From an uncultured Collinsella sp. (GTDB taxonomy: Bacteria; Actinomycetota; Coriobacteriia; Coriobacteriales; Coriobacteriaceae): DNA of 64,000 bases. The position numbers were made by a program, and so were the translations under genes. Below the pieces are notes generated by a model. That model did no database searches and was not told the origin of the DNA. It saw only the letters and a list, made by a program, of their open reading frames with translations. The stretch lies in assembly GCA_959028445.1 (NCBI GenBank), contig CAUFRY010000008.1:1-64000 (forward strand). Reading direction: 5' to 3'. Of the stretch, positions 42,656 through 51,419 are shown piece after piece. The first letter of the stretch is position 1, and every line of letters begins with the position of its first letter.

Positions 42656-43480
42656 ATGACTGCGCCGTCTGATTTCAATTCGATTTCCGAGCTTGACGCC
42701 ACGCTCGTATTTCGCGTGGCCTATGATGGCTCGTCGTATAGCGGATTTGCCGAGCAGCCGGGACAGACGACGGTTGCGGGTGAGCTGCGTCGAGCCATCG
42801 AGACGCTGCTTCGCCGTCCGATCGATCTGACGTGCGCAGGTCGTACCGATGCCGGCGTGCATGCCGTGGCTCAGTACATCAGCGTGCCCGTAACGGACGC
42901 TGAGCTCGCCCTTACGCGCCGTAGGTGGCTGCGGGCTATGGATGCCCTGCTGCCTAAAGATATCGCCATAAACGAGGTCTACAGGGCCCGTAAGGGCTTT
43001 TCTGCACGCTTTGACGCGCGTTCCCGTACGTATACGTACCGTATTGCCGATCGCGATGCGCGCCCCGTGCTGTCCCGTGGTGCCGTGTGGTGGCATCGCT
43101 ATCCCTTGGACGTCGAGGCCATGTCTGCGGCCTGTCCCGCGCTTTTGGGTGAGCAGGACTTTAAGAGCTTTTGCAAGGTCGCCTCTGCCGTGGGCAAGCC
43201 TACGCACCGCTGCGTGATGCGGGCCGAGTTTGGCCATGAGGTGGCCTTTGGCGAGGATATCCTGACGTTTACCATTGAGGGCAACGCATTTTTGCATTCG
43301 ATGGTCCGCACGATCGTGGGCACGCTTGTCGAGATTGGCATGCATCGCCGCGAACCCGAGTGGATGCGCGAGGTCATCGACGCTTGCGACCGTACCGCTG
43401 CGGGCCCCACGGCTCCTGCCTGCGGCCTTACGTTTATGGGCGTGGATTACGATCCCGCCGAGCTTGTCGTGCTCGACTAG
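42656..43480 (+). CDS. truA: tRNA pseudouridine(38-40) synthase
   Basis: A 274-residue TruA, which modifies uridines 38-40 of the tRNA anticodon arm. The catalytic aspartate is D65 in GRTDAGVHA. SYSGFAEQP near 28 and FLHSMVRTIVGTLVEIG near 218 are further family blocks. ATG at 42656 has GGGAG 6 bases upstream; TTG at 42641 is the longer alternative. It follows rplQ, as in many Gram-positives, but lies beyond the terminator. Confidence 0.94.
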   Translation: MTAPSDFNSISELDATLVFRVAYDGSSYSGFAEQPGQTTVAGELRRAIETLLRRPIDLTCAGRTDAGVHAVAQYISVPVTDAELALTRRRWLRAMDALLPKDIAINEVYRARKGFSARFDARSRTYTYRIADRDARPVLSRGAVWWHRYPLDVEAMSAACPALLGEQDFKSFCKVASAVGKPTHRCVMRAEFGHEVAFGEDILTFTIEGNAFLHSMVRTIVGTLVEIGMHRREPEWMREVIDACDRTAAGPTAPACGLTFMGVDYDPAELVVLD

Positions 43481-43641
43481 GGGAGGGCTCGACGCGTCGT
43501 GCGTCGACACCTGTCATCTGTGGGCTGCACGTGTGCAACATCTGTTCTTGGCGTGCAATACAACCGGTGTCTCATTGCTTTTATTGCCGGGGTGTACCAT
43601 GAACCACGATTTAATTCATTGCTGTCGAGAGGACGGATAAC

Positions 43642-44682
43642 TTGGTTCGACGTGGCTCGCATCCGCGACTTTCGGTGATCCTTGTGGTAGAAGGTTCGCC
43701 CAGCTATGCGATGCGTGCGCTCGAGAGTATCCAGAACCAAGACCTCTACGATTTGCAGATTGTCGTTGTCTGCCGCGATGCTGCGCCCGGTGTGCGCCAT
43801 TCGCTTCAAGTTGCTGCCGATAGGGACATCCATATTGATTTGATTGACGTCGAGGACGCGAAGCGCGGCGCTTGTCTTCGTGCCGGTTTTGATGCCTCGC
43901 GCGGCTCTCAAATCATCGCCATGAACGCCGATGAGTGGTTTGCTCCGCAGGCCCTTTCCAAGATGGTCGATATCGCGTGCGATACTGCGGCAGACATTGT
44001 GCTCCCCTCGGTGTCGCTCGATCGATACGATGCGCATCGCGAGCGTCATTCGCGCGTCTTGGATGCTACTCATATTTCCATTGATAGCAAATCTTCGATG
44101 GTGGCCGGGCTGCCTCAGTTGATTTTAGGCGGCCTAGTCGCTCAGACCTCTGGCGTGATGTACAGCCGCTCGCTGTTTGAGGCATGCCTGTCGCGCGGCA
44201 AGGCGTACCGTACGGTTGAGTTTATGGCTTATGCGCTCTCGCAGGCACGATTCGTGTCCGGCTGCGGCGACGCTTGTTTCCACGCGGTGGCACCTAAGCT
44301 TACAGATGCCTTTGATCCAACCATGTATGCCAGGATATCCGATGACACTCGAGCGCTCGACGAGCTTGCGGACTCACTCTCGGAAGCAGATAGCGGTGGT
44401 CGGCTCAAGCTGGCAAGCCAAAAGTTCTACTTTGCCGGACTGGTCGCCTGCATCGAGAATTTGTGTCTGAGCCCGCATGGGGTGTCGTCAATTGAGCGTT
44501 CCGCCCGCATGCGTGATATGCTCGAGGCGCCTCGAACCCGTCAGATGGTCGCCGCGCTCAAGGACAACCATCGGGGACTCGGTCTGTTGTTTGGGCCGAT
44601 CGCCAGCGCCAAGCCCACGCGCTGCGTGATGTGTACGCATCTGGCAGCTTTTCTTAACCGGACGGGTGCAAAAACCGCCTAA
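43642..44682 (+). CDS. Family 2-like glycosyltransferase
   Basis: A 346-residue protein with a GT-A fold N-terminus: LSVILVVEGSPSYAMRALESI (residues 9-29), then QIVVVCRDAAPG, then AGFDASRGSQIIAMNADEWF near 83-100, where NADEW occupies the place of the usual DxD motif. The second half (about 150-346) has no recognisable domain. It could transfer a sugar to a wall or surface polymer, or be a degenerate member. The TTG start at 43642 follows GAGAGGA. It lies alone between truA and argR, and a perfect inverted repeat begins 7 bases after its stop. Confidence 0.7.
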   Translation: MVRRGSHPRLSVILVVEGSPSYAMRALESIQNQDLYDLQIVVVCRDAAPGVRHSLQVAADRDIHIDLIDVEDAKRGACLRAGFDASRGSQIIAMNADEWFAPQALSKMVDIACDTAADIVLPSVSLDRYDAHRERHSRVLDATHISIDSKSSMVAGLPQLILGGLVAQTSGVMYSRSLFEACLSRGKAYRTVEFMAYALSQARFVSGCGDACFHAVAPKLTDAFDPTMYARISDDTRALDELADSLSEADSGGRLKLASQKFYFAGLVACIENLCLSPHGVSSIERSARMRDMLEAPRTRQMVAALKDNHRGLGLLFGPIASAKPTRCVMCTHLAAFLNRTGAKTA

Positions 44683-44688
44683 ACGGCT

Positions 44689-44726
44689 CATTTCGAAACA
44701 AATTTGCATAGAATTGTTTCGAAATG
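44689..44726. promoter_or_regulatory. Perfect 13-bp-arm inverted repeat upstream of argR
   Basis: CATTTCGAAACAA at 44689-44701 is the exact reverse complement of TTGTTTCGAAATG at 44714-44726, with a 12-base centre. Each arm holds the 8-bp palindrome TTTCGAAA, so two identical sites lie 26 bp apart. There is no T run, so an operator is likelier than a terminator. The classic ARG-box sequence is not evident. Confidence 0.6.
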
Positions 44727-44814
44727 CGTTCTTATACACAAAAGCCTTCAAATAGCGTTAAACTATTCAATCACTGATTGATTGTCTCCGCCATCTTTTG
44801 GAGAGAGGGTTTGT

Positions 44815-45252
44815 ATGGCTAAAAAACGCAATGGGCGCCAGGATGCCATTAGAGATATTGTGCGCAATAAGGACGTCCGCACGCAGCGCGTGCTGGTTGA
44901 TGAGCTCCGCGCTATGGGCTTTGATTGCACGCAGGCGACTGTCTCTCGCGATATTGCCGATATGGGGCTGCGTAAGCTCCCTGAGGGCATCTATGTTCTG
45001 GCAGAGGACCTGCACCTGCAGCGTATGGTTTCCGAGCTCGTAACGGGCGTTCTGCGCACCGATAATCTGGTTATGATTAAGGCTCAGCCTGGTACGGCTT
45101 CCGGTATCGCCGCCGCCGTTGATGCGGCAGAGTTGCCCGATGTGCTTGGCTCGCTTGCCGGCAACGATACGATTTTGGTTATTGCCCAGACGGCCGAGGA
45201 CGGCGAGCGTCTCGAGGCGCTGATCAATAAGCTGAGCAATTCTCGCAAGTAG
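44815..45252 (+). CDS. argR: Arginine repressor ArgR family
   Basis: A 145-residue ArgR. The N-terminal winged helix (QATVSRDIADMGLRKLP near residues 40-56) binds operators, and the C-terminal oligomerisation/arginine-binding domain shows GTASGIAAAVDAAELPDVLG near 96-115 and GNDTILVIA near 118. It senses arginine and acts as a hexamer. No arginine biosynthesis genes are nearby. YgeW, a carbamoyltransferase relative, is in the window, but no link is shown. ATG at 44815 follows GAGAGAGGG. Confidence 0.92.
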   Translation: MAKKRNGRQDAIRDIVRNKDVRTQRVLVDELRAMGFDCTQATVSRDIADMGLRKLPEGIYVLAEDLHLQRMVSELVTGVLRTDNLVMIKAQPGTASGIAAAVDAAELPDVLGSLAGNDTILVIAQTAEDGERLEALINKLSNSRK

Positions 45253-45301
45253 GCGTGCGGGTCGTGCGCTCGGCACTGTGCGCGCTGACATAGTGGCTTG
45301 T

Positions 45302-45337
45302 AAGGGGTATCGACGTTGGTCGGTACCCCCTTTTTTG
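45302..45337 (+). terminator. Terminator after argR
   Basis: AAGGGGTATCGAC pairs with GGTCGGTACCCCCTT around a short loop and is followed by TTTTTT. Confidence 0.85.
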
Positions 45338-45376
45338 TCTGCCGGTATAAAGACCGCCCATCAGGTCGCATTAAAC

Positions 45377-45418
45377 TAAAAAGGCCCCCGAGCAGTTTAA
45401 TAAGCTGCTCGGGGCCTT
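45377..45418 (-). terminator. Terminator of the penicillin-binding protein gene
   Basis: On the minus strand AAGGCCCCGAGCAG pairs with CTGCTCGGGGGCCTT and runs into TTTTAG, 23 bases after the stop of the leftward gene. Confidence 0.85.
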
Positions 45419-45440
45419 GTTGCTTATGGCCGGATGATTT

Positions 45441-47633
45441 CTAGCCGACCGTATCGTCAGGCGTGGGCGAGGGGTCGGGAGTGGGCGTAGGCGTAGGCGT
45501 GCCGCCATCGCCGCCGGTCGAACCACCAGTGGAGCCACCCGTCGAGCCACCGGTCGTACCGGTGCCGCCGGTGGTGTCGCCGCCCGTGGTCTCGGTGGTC
45601 GTGGTCGTCGTTGTCGTCGTTGTGGTGGTTTCCTCTTCGTCCTCGTTCTCGTCCTTGTCGTCGTTCTCCGTCTTCTTGGTGTTGTTGGTGCCGTAGAACT
45701 TCCAGACGCTGTTGTTCTTGTAGGTGGGCGCCGTTCCGGTCGCAAACTCCTCGCGCTCGGTACCGGTCAGAACGGTGTTCATAAACCGCTTAAAGACAGG
45801 CAGGTTGGTGCTGTCGCCCAGCAGGTCTGTGCCGTATTTTTGGATAGGGATCTCGCCCGCGGAATAGCCGGTCCACAGGGCGCACGCCAGCTGCGGGGTA
45901 TAGCCGCAGAACCACAGGTTGGTGGTGTTGTCGGTGGTGCCCGTCTTGCCGGCATAGGGCTGGTTGACGCTCAGGGCACCGGCAGCACCCGTACCGCCGC
46001 CCTGCATGACGCCGGACAGAACATCGGTGACCGCGGCGGCCTCGCCCTCGGTAAGCACCTGTGAGGGATTGTCGGTGTGCTGGTACAGCACCGAACCGGT
46101 ACGAGAGTCAATCTCGGTGATGGCGATCGGCTGGCGATAGTAGCCGCCGTTGGCAAACGTCGCGTAGGCGGCGGCCATCTCGAGCGGCGAGATCGAGCCG
46201 GTGCCGAGCGTCATGACGGGAACGTCCTCGATGTTGTCCTTGGCGGGATCGATGCCGAGCTTTTTGACGAGCGAGATGATCTTGCTGTTGCCGACGGCTT
46301 CCGCCACCTGGATGTAGCCGGTGTTGGAGGAGTATGCCGTCGCCTGCTTAAGCGTGATGTTGCCATAGCTATGGTTGGCGTAGTTTTGGACCTCGGTCGT
46401 GGTGCCCTTGGCCTTGAGCGGCGAGTTGCAGTTGAGGGTGACGTTGGGGTTCATGCCGTTTTGGATGGCAGTTGCCAGTGTAAAGGCCTTGAAGGTGGAG
46501 CCGACGGGACGCTTGGCCGTGGCATGGTTTACGTGGTTCTCGTCGGCGTTGTAGTCGTAGCCGCCCACCATGCACTTGATGTAGCCGGTCTTGGGGTCGA
46601 CGACGACCATGCCCATGTCCAGGCCGTCGAGTGAGAGCGTGTCGAGCTGCTCGCGGACGGCATTCTCTGCCACCTGCTGCATCGTGGGGTCGATGGTGGT
46701 CTTGACGGTCAGGCCGCCCTTAAAGAGCACGTCGGTCGAGAACTCCTGCTCCAGCAGCTGCTTAACATAGGCGACAAAGTAGGGCTGCGAGTATACGTCG
46801 ACGCCGCTGCCCGAAATCTCGGTCACGTTGAGGGTGATGGGCTCGGCCTGTGCGGCATCGTGCTCCTCCTGGGTGATGTGGCCCAGGCGCAGCATGTTGT
46901 CGAGGACCTTGTTGCGGCGAGACAGTGCCAGGTCGGGATTGACCGTGGGGTCGTACTGCGAAGGCGAGTTGGGAAGGCCGATGAGCAGCGCGGCTTCGCT
47001 CAGGGTGAGGTCGGCGGCGCTCTTGGACAGGTAGGTCTCGGCTGCGGCCTCGATGCCGTAGGCGCCGTGGCCGTAATAGATGGTGTTGAGGTACATCATG
47101 AGGATCTCGTCTTTGGAGTACATGTCCTCCATCTTGACGGCGATGTAGGCCTCGCGCACCTTACGCTCGATGGTCGAGTCGAACTGCTCCTCCTGCAGGA
47201 TGGTGTTGCGCACCAGCTGCTGGGTGATAGTCGAGGCGCCTTCGTGCCCGCCGCCGAGGGTTGCCACCGCAGCACGCGCGATACCCCACAGGTCGATACC
47301 GCCGTGCTCGTAGAAGCGCTCGTCCTCGACGTCAACGGTGCCCTGCAGCACGTAGGGGGAGACCTCGTCCTTGGTGATGGACTTGCGGTTTTGCGTGTAG
47401 AAGCTCGCGATCTTGTTGCCGTTGCAGTCGACGATCTCGGTGGGCTCGCTCACCAGATACGCGTTGGCGTCGGTGTAGTCGGGCAGATCGGACAGCCAGC
47501 GGTTGACGTTGCCGACCATGCCGATGCCAAACGCCACGCCCGCGATAAGCAAAAAGCCCAAAAACGAGAGCAGGATTATGGGCAGGGCATGCGTCTTTGA
47601 ACGGCTGCGTCCCTGTCGTTGGCGAGGACCCAT
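45441..47633 (-). CDS. Class A penicillin-binding protein (bifunctional transglycosylase/transpeptidase)
   Basis: A 730-residue peptidoglycan synthase. A cytoplasmic basic tail is followed by one transmembrane helix (about 18-40). The GT51 transglycosylase domain has catalytic E103 in EDERFYEHGG and EGASTITQQLVRN near 130. The transpeptidase has S379 in STFK, an SSN motif near 437 and K563 in KTGT. The C-terminus (about 660-730) is low-complexity: acidic, a run of 12 threonines, then Gly/Thr/Ser and Pro/Thr repeats, probably a wall-spanning linker. ATG at 47633 follows GGAGG; the longer frame to 47756 is unsupported. It is divergent from the second U32 gene across 162 bases. Confidence 0.94.
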   Translation of the reverse strand: MGPRQRQGRSRSKTHALPIILLSFLGFLLIAGVAFGIGMVGNVNRWLSDLPDYTDANAYLVSEPTEIVDCNGNKIASFYTQNRKSITKDEVSPYVLQGTVDVEDERFYEHGGIDLWGIARAAVATLGGGHEGASTITQQLVRNTILQEEQFDSTIERKVREAYIAVKMEDMYSKDEILMMYLNTIYYGHGAYGIEAAAETYLSKSAADLTLSEAALLIGLPNSPSQYDPTVNPDLALSRRNKVLDNMLRLGHITQEEHDAAQAEPITLNVTEISGSGVDVYSQPYFVAYVKQLLEQEFSTDVLFKGGLTVKTTIDPTMQQVAENAVREQLDTLSLDGLDMGMVVVDPKTGYIKCMVGGYDYNADENHVNHATAKRPVGSTFKAFTLATAIQNGMNPNVTLNCNSPLKAKGTTTEVQNYANHSYGNITLKQATAYSSNTGYIQVAEAVGNSKIISLVKKLGIDPAKDNIEDVPVMTLGTGSISPLEMAAAYATFANGGYYRQPIAITEIDSRTGSVLYQHTDNPSQVLTEGEAAAVTDVLSGVMQGGGTGAAGALSVNQPYAGKTGTTDNTTNLWFCGYTPQLACALWTGYSAGEIPIQKYGTDLLGDSTNLPVFKRFMNTVLTGTEREEFATGTAPTYKNNSVWKFYGTNNTKKTENDDKDENEDEEETTTTTTTTTTTTETTGGDTTGGTGTTGGSTGGSTGGSTGGDGGTPTPTPTPDPSPTPDDTVG

Positions 47634-47795
47634 ATATTGACCTCCAGGTATGTCGTGCCGGACGGCGGATGTGCCGTCGGGGCAGGATGGACATAAGTTA
47701 TTACACGATAAACCAAACGGGGCGCGCGAGGCCTCGTGTATGCTGGAAGACGGCATTTTTCAGAGTGAATGCATACCTTGGTAAGGAGTTTGCCG

Positions 47796-49754
47796 ATGGC
47801 GATTCGGACGATGGGGCCGAGCGGACAACACAAGACTGGATTGGATGCTGCCGGTGCGGCGCTGCCCGAGCTGCTGGCGCCGGCGGGCGGGCTCGACCAG
47901 ATGCTTGCGGCCATCGCCGCGGGCGCCGATGCCATCTATGCGGGGTTGGGCGGCTTTAACGCCCGTGTGAGCGCTCATGGCTTTACGGATGACGAGTTTG
48001 CGCGCGGTTGCGCCGTGGCGCATGCCCATGGCGTGCGCGTGTACGTGACGCTCAACGTGTTCGTGTTTGACGATGAGCTGTCCGACGCGGTGGCGTTGGG
48101 AGCTCATGCACTGGAGCTGGGCGCCGATGCTCTGATTGTCGCCGATGCCGGGCTGGCCTGCGCGCTGCGCACGGCGATTCCCGGGGTCGAGATTCACCTG
48201 TCCACGCAGGCGGGCGTTCACAGCGAGGGTGCCGTGCGGCTTGCCGCCGATGAGCTGGGGGTCGAGCGCGTGACGACGGCGCGCGAGCTGACGGTCGACG
48301 AGATTGCGGCGCTATGTGCCACGGGCGTGCCCATCGAGGTATTCTGCCACGGTGCGATTTGCATCGGCTATTCGGGGGCGTGCGAGTTCTCGGCCCTGCG
48401 GCGTGGGCGCTCGGCGATGCGCGGCGACTGCACGCAGCCGTGCCGTCTGGCGTACGACCTGGTGGACGAGGCGGGGCAGAGCGTTGTCGCCGTCGAGGGA
48501 GATCGCCTGCTGTGCCCGCGCGACTATCTGGGTATTGCGCATCTGCCCGAGCTTGTAGATGCCGGCGTGGCGTCGCTCAAGATCGAGGGGCGCATGAAGA
48601 ACCCCGATTACGTATTCAACGTGGTGCGGGTGTGGCGCCGGGCACTCGATATGCTGTGCGACGGCGCGTGGGACCCCGGTGCCGTGGAAGAGCTTGAGCG
48701 CGAGCTGGGAAGGTCGTTTAACCGTGGGTTTACCGATGCGTACCTGCGAGGGCGTTCGGGTGCCGAGCTGATGAGCTTTGAGCGCGCAATTAACCAGGGC
48801 GTGCGCGTGGGGCGCTTGGTCGCTGTGGGCCACGAAGAGGTGACCGTTGAGCTCGACGCCGCCGTGGCGGCGGGTGACACGCTCGAGATTCGGTTCTATC
48901 CGGGTGTCGACGCGCGTCCCGATGTGCCCAAGCGCTGGCCGCAGGTGCCCTGCCCGGTGGATGCCGCAGCGGGGAAGCGCGCCGTCGTGCATTGCAAGCG
49001 TAAGGTGGACGCGGGCTGCGAGGTATACCTGATTCGCAGCGCCGGCGTGTTGGATCAGACGGCGGCGGTGTTGGAGCGCATGCGGGCCGAGGCGGATGCG
49101 ATTGCGCCCGTTGCGCGTGCCGTTGAGGTGCTGCCCTTTGAGGACGTTGCGGTGGATGGCGGTGCGTCGACGGAGTTGGTGGAGTGCGCGGTTCCCGCTC
49201 GCATGGTTTTTGCTTGGCAGCTGATGGATGCCGACCCGCGCGGAGAACTCGATTTGTCCGACGCTGTTGTGGTGCTTGACGAGGTGTGCCGCGCGAGTGA
49301 CGCTGACTGGACCCGCTCACTGATGCAGCGTGCCGGGCGCGTCGTCTGCCGCAACCTGGGACAGGTGGTGATCGCTCGCGAGCTGGGCGTGACGTTTGAC
49401 GTGGCGGCGCCGGTGTTCTGCGCGAATCGGGCCACGCTTACCTGGCTGCGCGGACTCGGTGCGGGGCGGGTGTACTTGCCGGCCGAGTTGCTCGGCAATG
49501 ATGCGGAGCGTATTGCCGAACTGGCTGCTGAACCCGGCGTCTTGGGTCCGGTCGACGCCGACCGTCCCGAGCTTATGGTGTGCGAGCACTGCCTGCTGAC
49601 CGCCGAGGGCGTCTGCGCCACCGATGCGACGGGACAGGTCCGTTGCCGCGACTGCTTGCGTCGTCGGCAGGTACGCTATCTGGTCGAGCGTGACGGTACA
49701 CGTCTGCCAGTTGCCATCGACGCATGCGGCAGGACGAGGATTTTCCTGTCGTAG
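47796..49754 (+). CDS. U32 family protein, short form
   Basis: A 652-residue U32 protein. It has ELLAPAGGLDQMLAAIAAGA near residue 25, the cysteine core FCHGAICIGYSGACEFSALR near 184-203 and CTQPCRLAYDL near 215, and a C-terminal cysteine group (CEHCLLTAEGVC, then CRDCLRR) near 600-630 that could hold an iron-sulfur cluster. As with its longer relative at 749-3241, an RNA-hydroxylation role like TrhP/RlhA is possible; collagenase-like activity is the older annotation. ATG at 47796 follows TAAGGAG. TyrS starts 96 bases after its stop on the same strand. Confidence 0.88.
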   Translation: MAIRTMGPSGQHKTGLDAAGAALPELLAPAGGLDQMLAAIAAGADAIYAGLGGFNARVSAHGFTDDEFARGCAVAHAHGVRVYVTLNVFVFDDELSDAVALGAHALELGADALIVADAGLACALRTAIPGVEIHLSTQAGVHSEGAVRLAADELGVERVTTARELTVDEIAALCATGVPIEVFCHGAICIGYSGACEFSALRRGRSAMRGDCTQPCRLAYDLVDEAGQSVVAVEGDRLLCPRDYLGIAHLPELVDAGVASLKIEGRMKNPDYVFNVVRVWRRALDMLCDGAWDPGAVEELERELGRSFNRGFTDAYLRGRSGAELMSFERAINQGVRVGRLVAVGHEEVTVELDAAVAAGDTLEIRFYPGVDARPDVPKRWPQVPCPVDAAAGKRAVVHCKRKVDAGCEVYLIRSAGVLDQTAAVLERMRAEADAIAPVARAVEVLPFEDVAVDGGASTELVECAVPARMVFAWQLMDADPRGELDLSDAVVVLDEVCRASDADWTRSLMQRAGRVVCRNLGQVVIARELGVTFDVAAPVFCANRATLTWLRGLGAGRVYLPAELLGNDAERIAELAAEPGVLGPVDADRPELMVCEHCLLTAEGVCATDATGQVRCRDCLRRRQVRYLVERDGTRLPVAIDACGRTRIFLS

Positions 49755-49850
49755 GTGCTGCGTCGCGTCAGTTTGTTATCATATGAGAGTTTATGGACTT
49801 CCAGCACCGCCGTTTTCGGCGAGGGTGCTATAGCAAAAGGAGGATACCCA

Positions 49851-51062
49851 ATGCTGTCTGTTGACGAGCAAATGCGTATCATCACCTCGGGCGCTGCGAA
49901 GATCGTCCCCGAGGCCGACCTTCGCAAGAAGCTTGAGAAGGGCGAGCCCCTCAACATCAAGCTCGGCGTCGATCCCACCAGCCCCGACCTGCACCTGGGC
50001 CACGCCGTGCCGCTGCGCAAGATGCGTCAGTTCCAGGACCTGGGCCACAACGTCACCCTCATCATCGGCAACGGTACCGCACTGATCGGCGACCCCTCGG
50101 GCAAGAATTCCACCCGCCCGCAGCTTTCTCAGGAGCAGATCGAGGCCAATGCCGAGACCTACGTGAGCCAGGCCATGAAGATCCTGGACCCCGAGAAGAC
50201 CACCATCGTGCACAACGGCGACTGGATCTTGTCGATGGATCTGGCCGGTCTGCTGCAGGTGTGCTCCAAGTTCACCGTCGCCCGCATTCTTGAGCGCGAT
50301 GACTTTACCAAGCGCTACCAGTCCCAGACGCCGATCGCCCTGCACGAGTTCCTGTATCCCGTGATGCAGGCATACGATTCGGTCATGATTAAGGCTGACG
50401 TGGAGATGGGCGGCACCGACCAGCTTTTCAACCTGCTCGCCGGCCGTGAGCTCATGGAGAAGATGGGCATGGAGCCCCAGATCGCGCTCACCATGCCGCT
50501 GCTCGAGGGCACCGATGGCGTTCGTAAGATGTCCAAGTCCTACGGTAACTACATCGGCCTGACCGACGCGCCCAAGGACATGTTCGGCAAGACCATGTCC
50601 ATCCCCGACGAGATGATCGGCAAGTACTACCGCCTGGCGAGCTCGCTCACCCCGGCCGAGGTCGACAAGATCGACGCTGCCCTGGCCGATGGTTCTGCCG
50701 ACCCCTACGAGCTCAAGCGCGCTCTGGGCCGCGACCTGTGCGACACCTACCACGGCGTCGGTGCCGGCGACGAGGCTCAGGCCGAGTTCGACCGCGTGTT
50801 CAAGGAGGGCCAGCTCGCCGACTTCCCCGAGAAGCACGTTGAGCTGACTGTTAACGACGAGGGCCAGATCTACCTCGCCGGCCTGCTCAAGGACTTGGGT
50901 CTTTCGGCGAGCGCCGGCCAGGCTCGTCGCGATATCGACGGCGGCGGCGTCAAGATCAACGGCAAGGCCGTGGCTCCCAAGAGCTATAACATCGATCCCA
51001 GCGCTCTCAAGCTGGGCGACACCCTCTCCGTGGGCAAGCGCAAGGGCTTCAAGTTGGTTTAG
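49851..51062 (+). CDS. tyrS: Tyrosyl-tRNA synthetase
   Basis: A 403-residue class I synthetase charging tRNA-Tyr. The HIGH motif is H48-L-G-H51 and the KMSKS motif is residues 226-230. The C-terminal S4-like RNA-binding domain is at about 340-403 (ASAGQARRDIDGGGVKING). Length and the S4 domain match the TyrZ-like bacterial subtype. ATG at 49851 follows AAAGGAGG. No T-box leader was recognised in the 96 bases upstream. A hairpin (51063-51088) and a terminator follow. Confidence 0.96.
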   Translation: MLSVDEQMRIITSGAAKIVPEADLRKKLEKGEPLNIKLGVDPTSPDLHLGHAVPLRKMRQFQDLGHNVTLIIGNGTALIGDPSGKNSTRPQLSQEQIEANAETYVSQAMKILDPEKTTIVHNGDWILSMDLAGLLQVCSKFTVARILERDDFTKRYQSQTPIALHEFLYPVMQAYDSVMIKADVEMGGTDQLFNLLAGRELMEKMGMEPQIALTMPLLEGTDGVRKMSKSYGNYIGLTDAPKDMFGKTMSIPDEMIGKYYRLASSLTPAEVDKIDAALADGSADPYELKRALGRDLCDTYHGVGAGDEAQAEFDRVFKEGQLADFPEKHVELTVNDEGQIYLAGLLKDLGLSASAGQARRDIDGGGVKINGKAVAPKSYNIDPSALKLGDTLSVGKRKGFKLV

Positions 51063-51131
51063 TTACGCGGTTTTACCAAACCGCGTAATCGGTTGACGCT
51101 GCGCGGGCTCCAGAGCGACAACTTGTCATTC

Positions 51132-51174
51132 AAAGAGGACGGCATGACCAGAAGGTCTATGCCGTCCTCTTTTC
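51132..51174 (+). terminator. Terminator after tyrS
   Basis: AAAGAGGACGGCAT pairs perfectly with ATGCCGTCCTCTTT around a 14-base loop, followed by T residues. An additional perfect 11-bp hairpin (TTACGCGGTTT/AAACCGCGTAA) lies directly after the stop codon at 51063-51088. Confidence 0.9.
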
Positions 51175-51260
51175 ATGCCAATTTGTTCGCTCTGGAGTCC
51201 GCTCGCTGTCCGTCCTCCACCTACGGCGTTGTCCTGGTTGGCACTTAGGGACGTTTCTTT

Positions 51261-51293
51261 TTGGTGCAAAGCAACCTGCCCCCATTGCGCCAA
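51261..51293. repeat. REP-like element, copy A
   Basis: A 33-base element TTGGTGCAAA...CATTGCGCCAA with near-complementary ends, matching 57872-57904 in 31 of 33 positions. It follows GGGACGTTTCTTT. It is part of the 357-base gap between tyrS and ade, which otherwise contains the tyrS terminator and the ade promoter region. Confidence 0.7.
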
Positions 51294-51323
51294 GCGACGT
51301 GTGCCGTTAAGCGGAGAGGCGTA

Positions 51324-51351
51324 TTGTTGACCCATCGTTTGGGCATACAAT
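51324..51351 (+). promoter_or_regulatory. Candidate promoter of ade
   Basis: TTGTTG at 51324-51329, a 16-base spacer and TACAAT at 51346-51351. A GCTGCGG/CCGCAGC hairpin (51364-51393) follows in the leader before the AAAGGAG ribosome-binding site. No purine riboswitch core was identified. Confidence 0.5.
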
Positions 51352-51419
51352 GGCTATTGACTTGCTGCGGTGAAGGCCTGTCCGCTCCGCAGCTGTTTTC
51401 TACGGTTAAAGGAGTATGT

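Noticed and set aside
44689..44726. Terminator of the glycosyltransferase gene
   Set aside because: The stem is AT-rich in its outer part and has no T run after it on either strand; paired internal palindromes suggest a binding site.
51063..51419. Purine riboswitch upstream of adenine deaminase
   Set aside because: Only a promoter-like pair and a 7-bp hairpin are visible; the conserved riboswitch core is missing.
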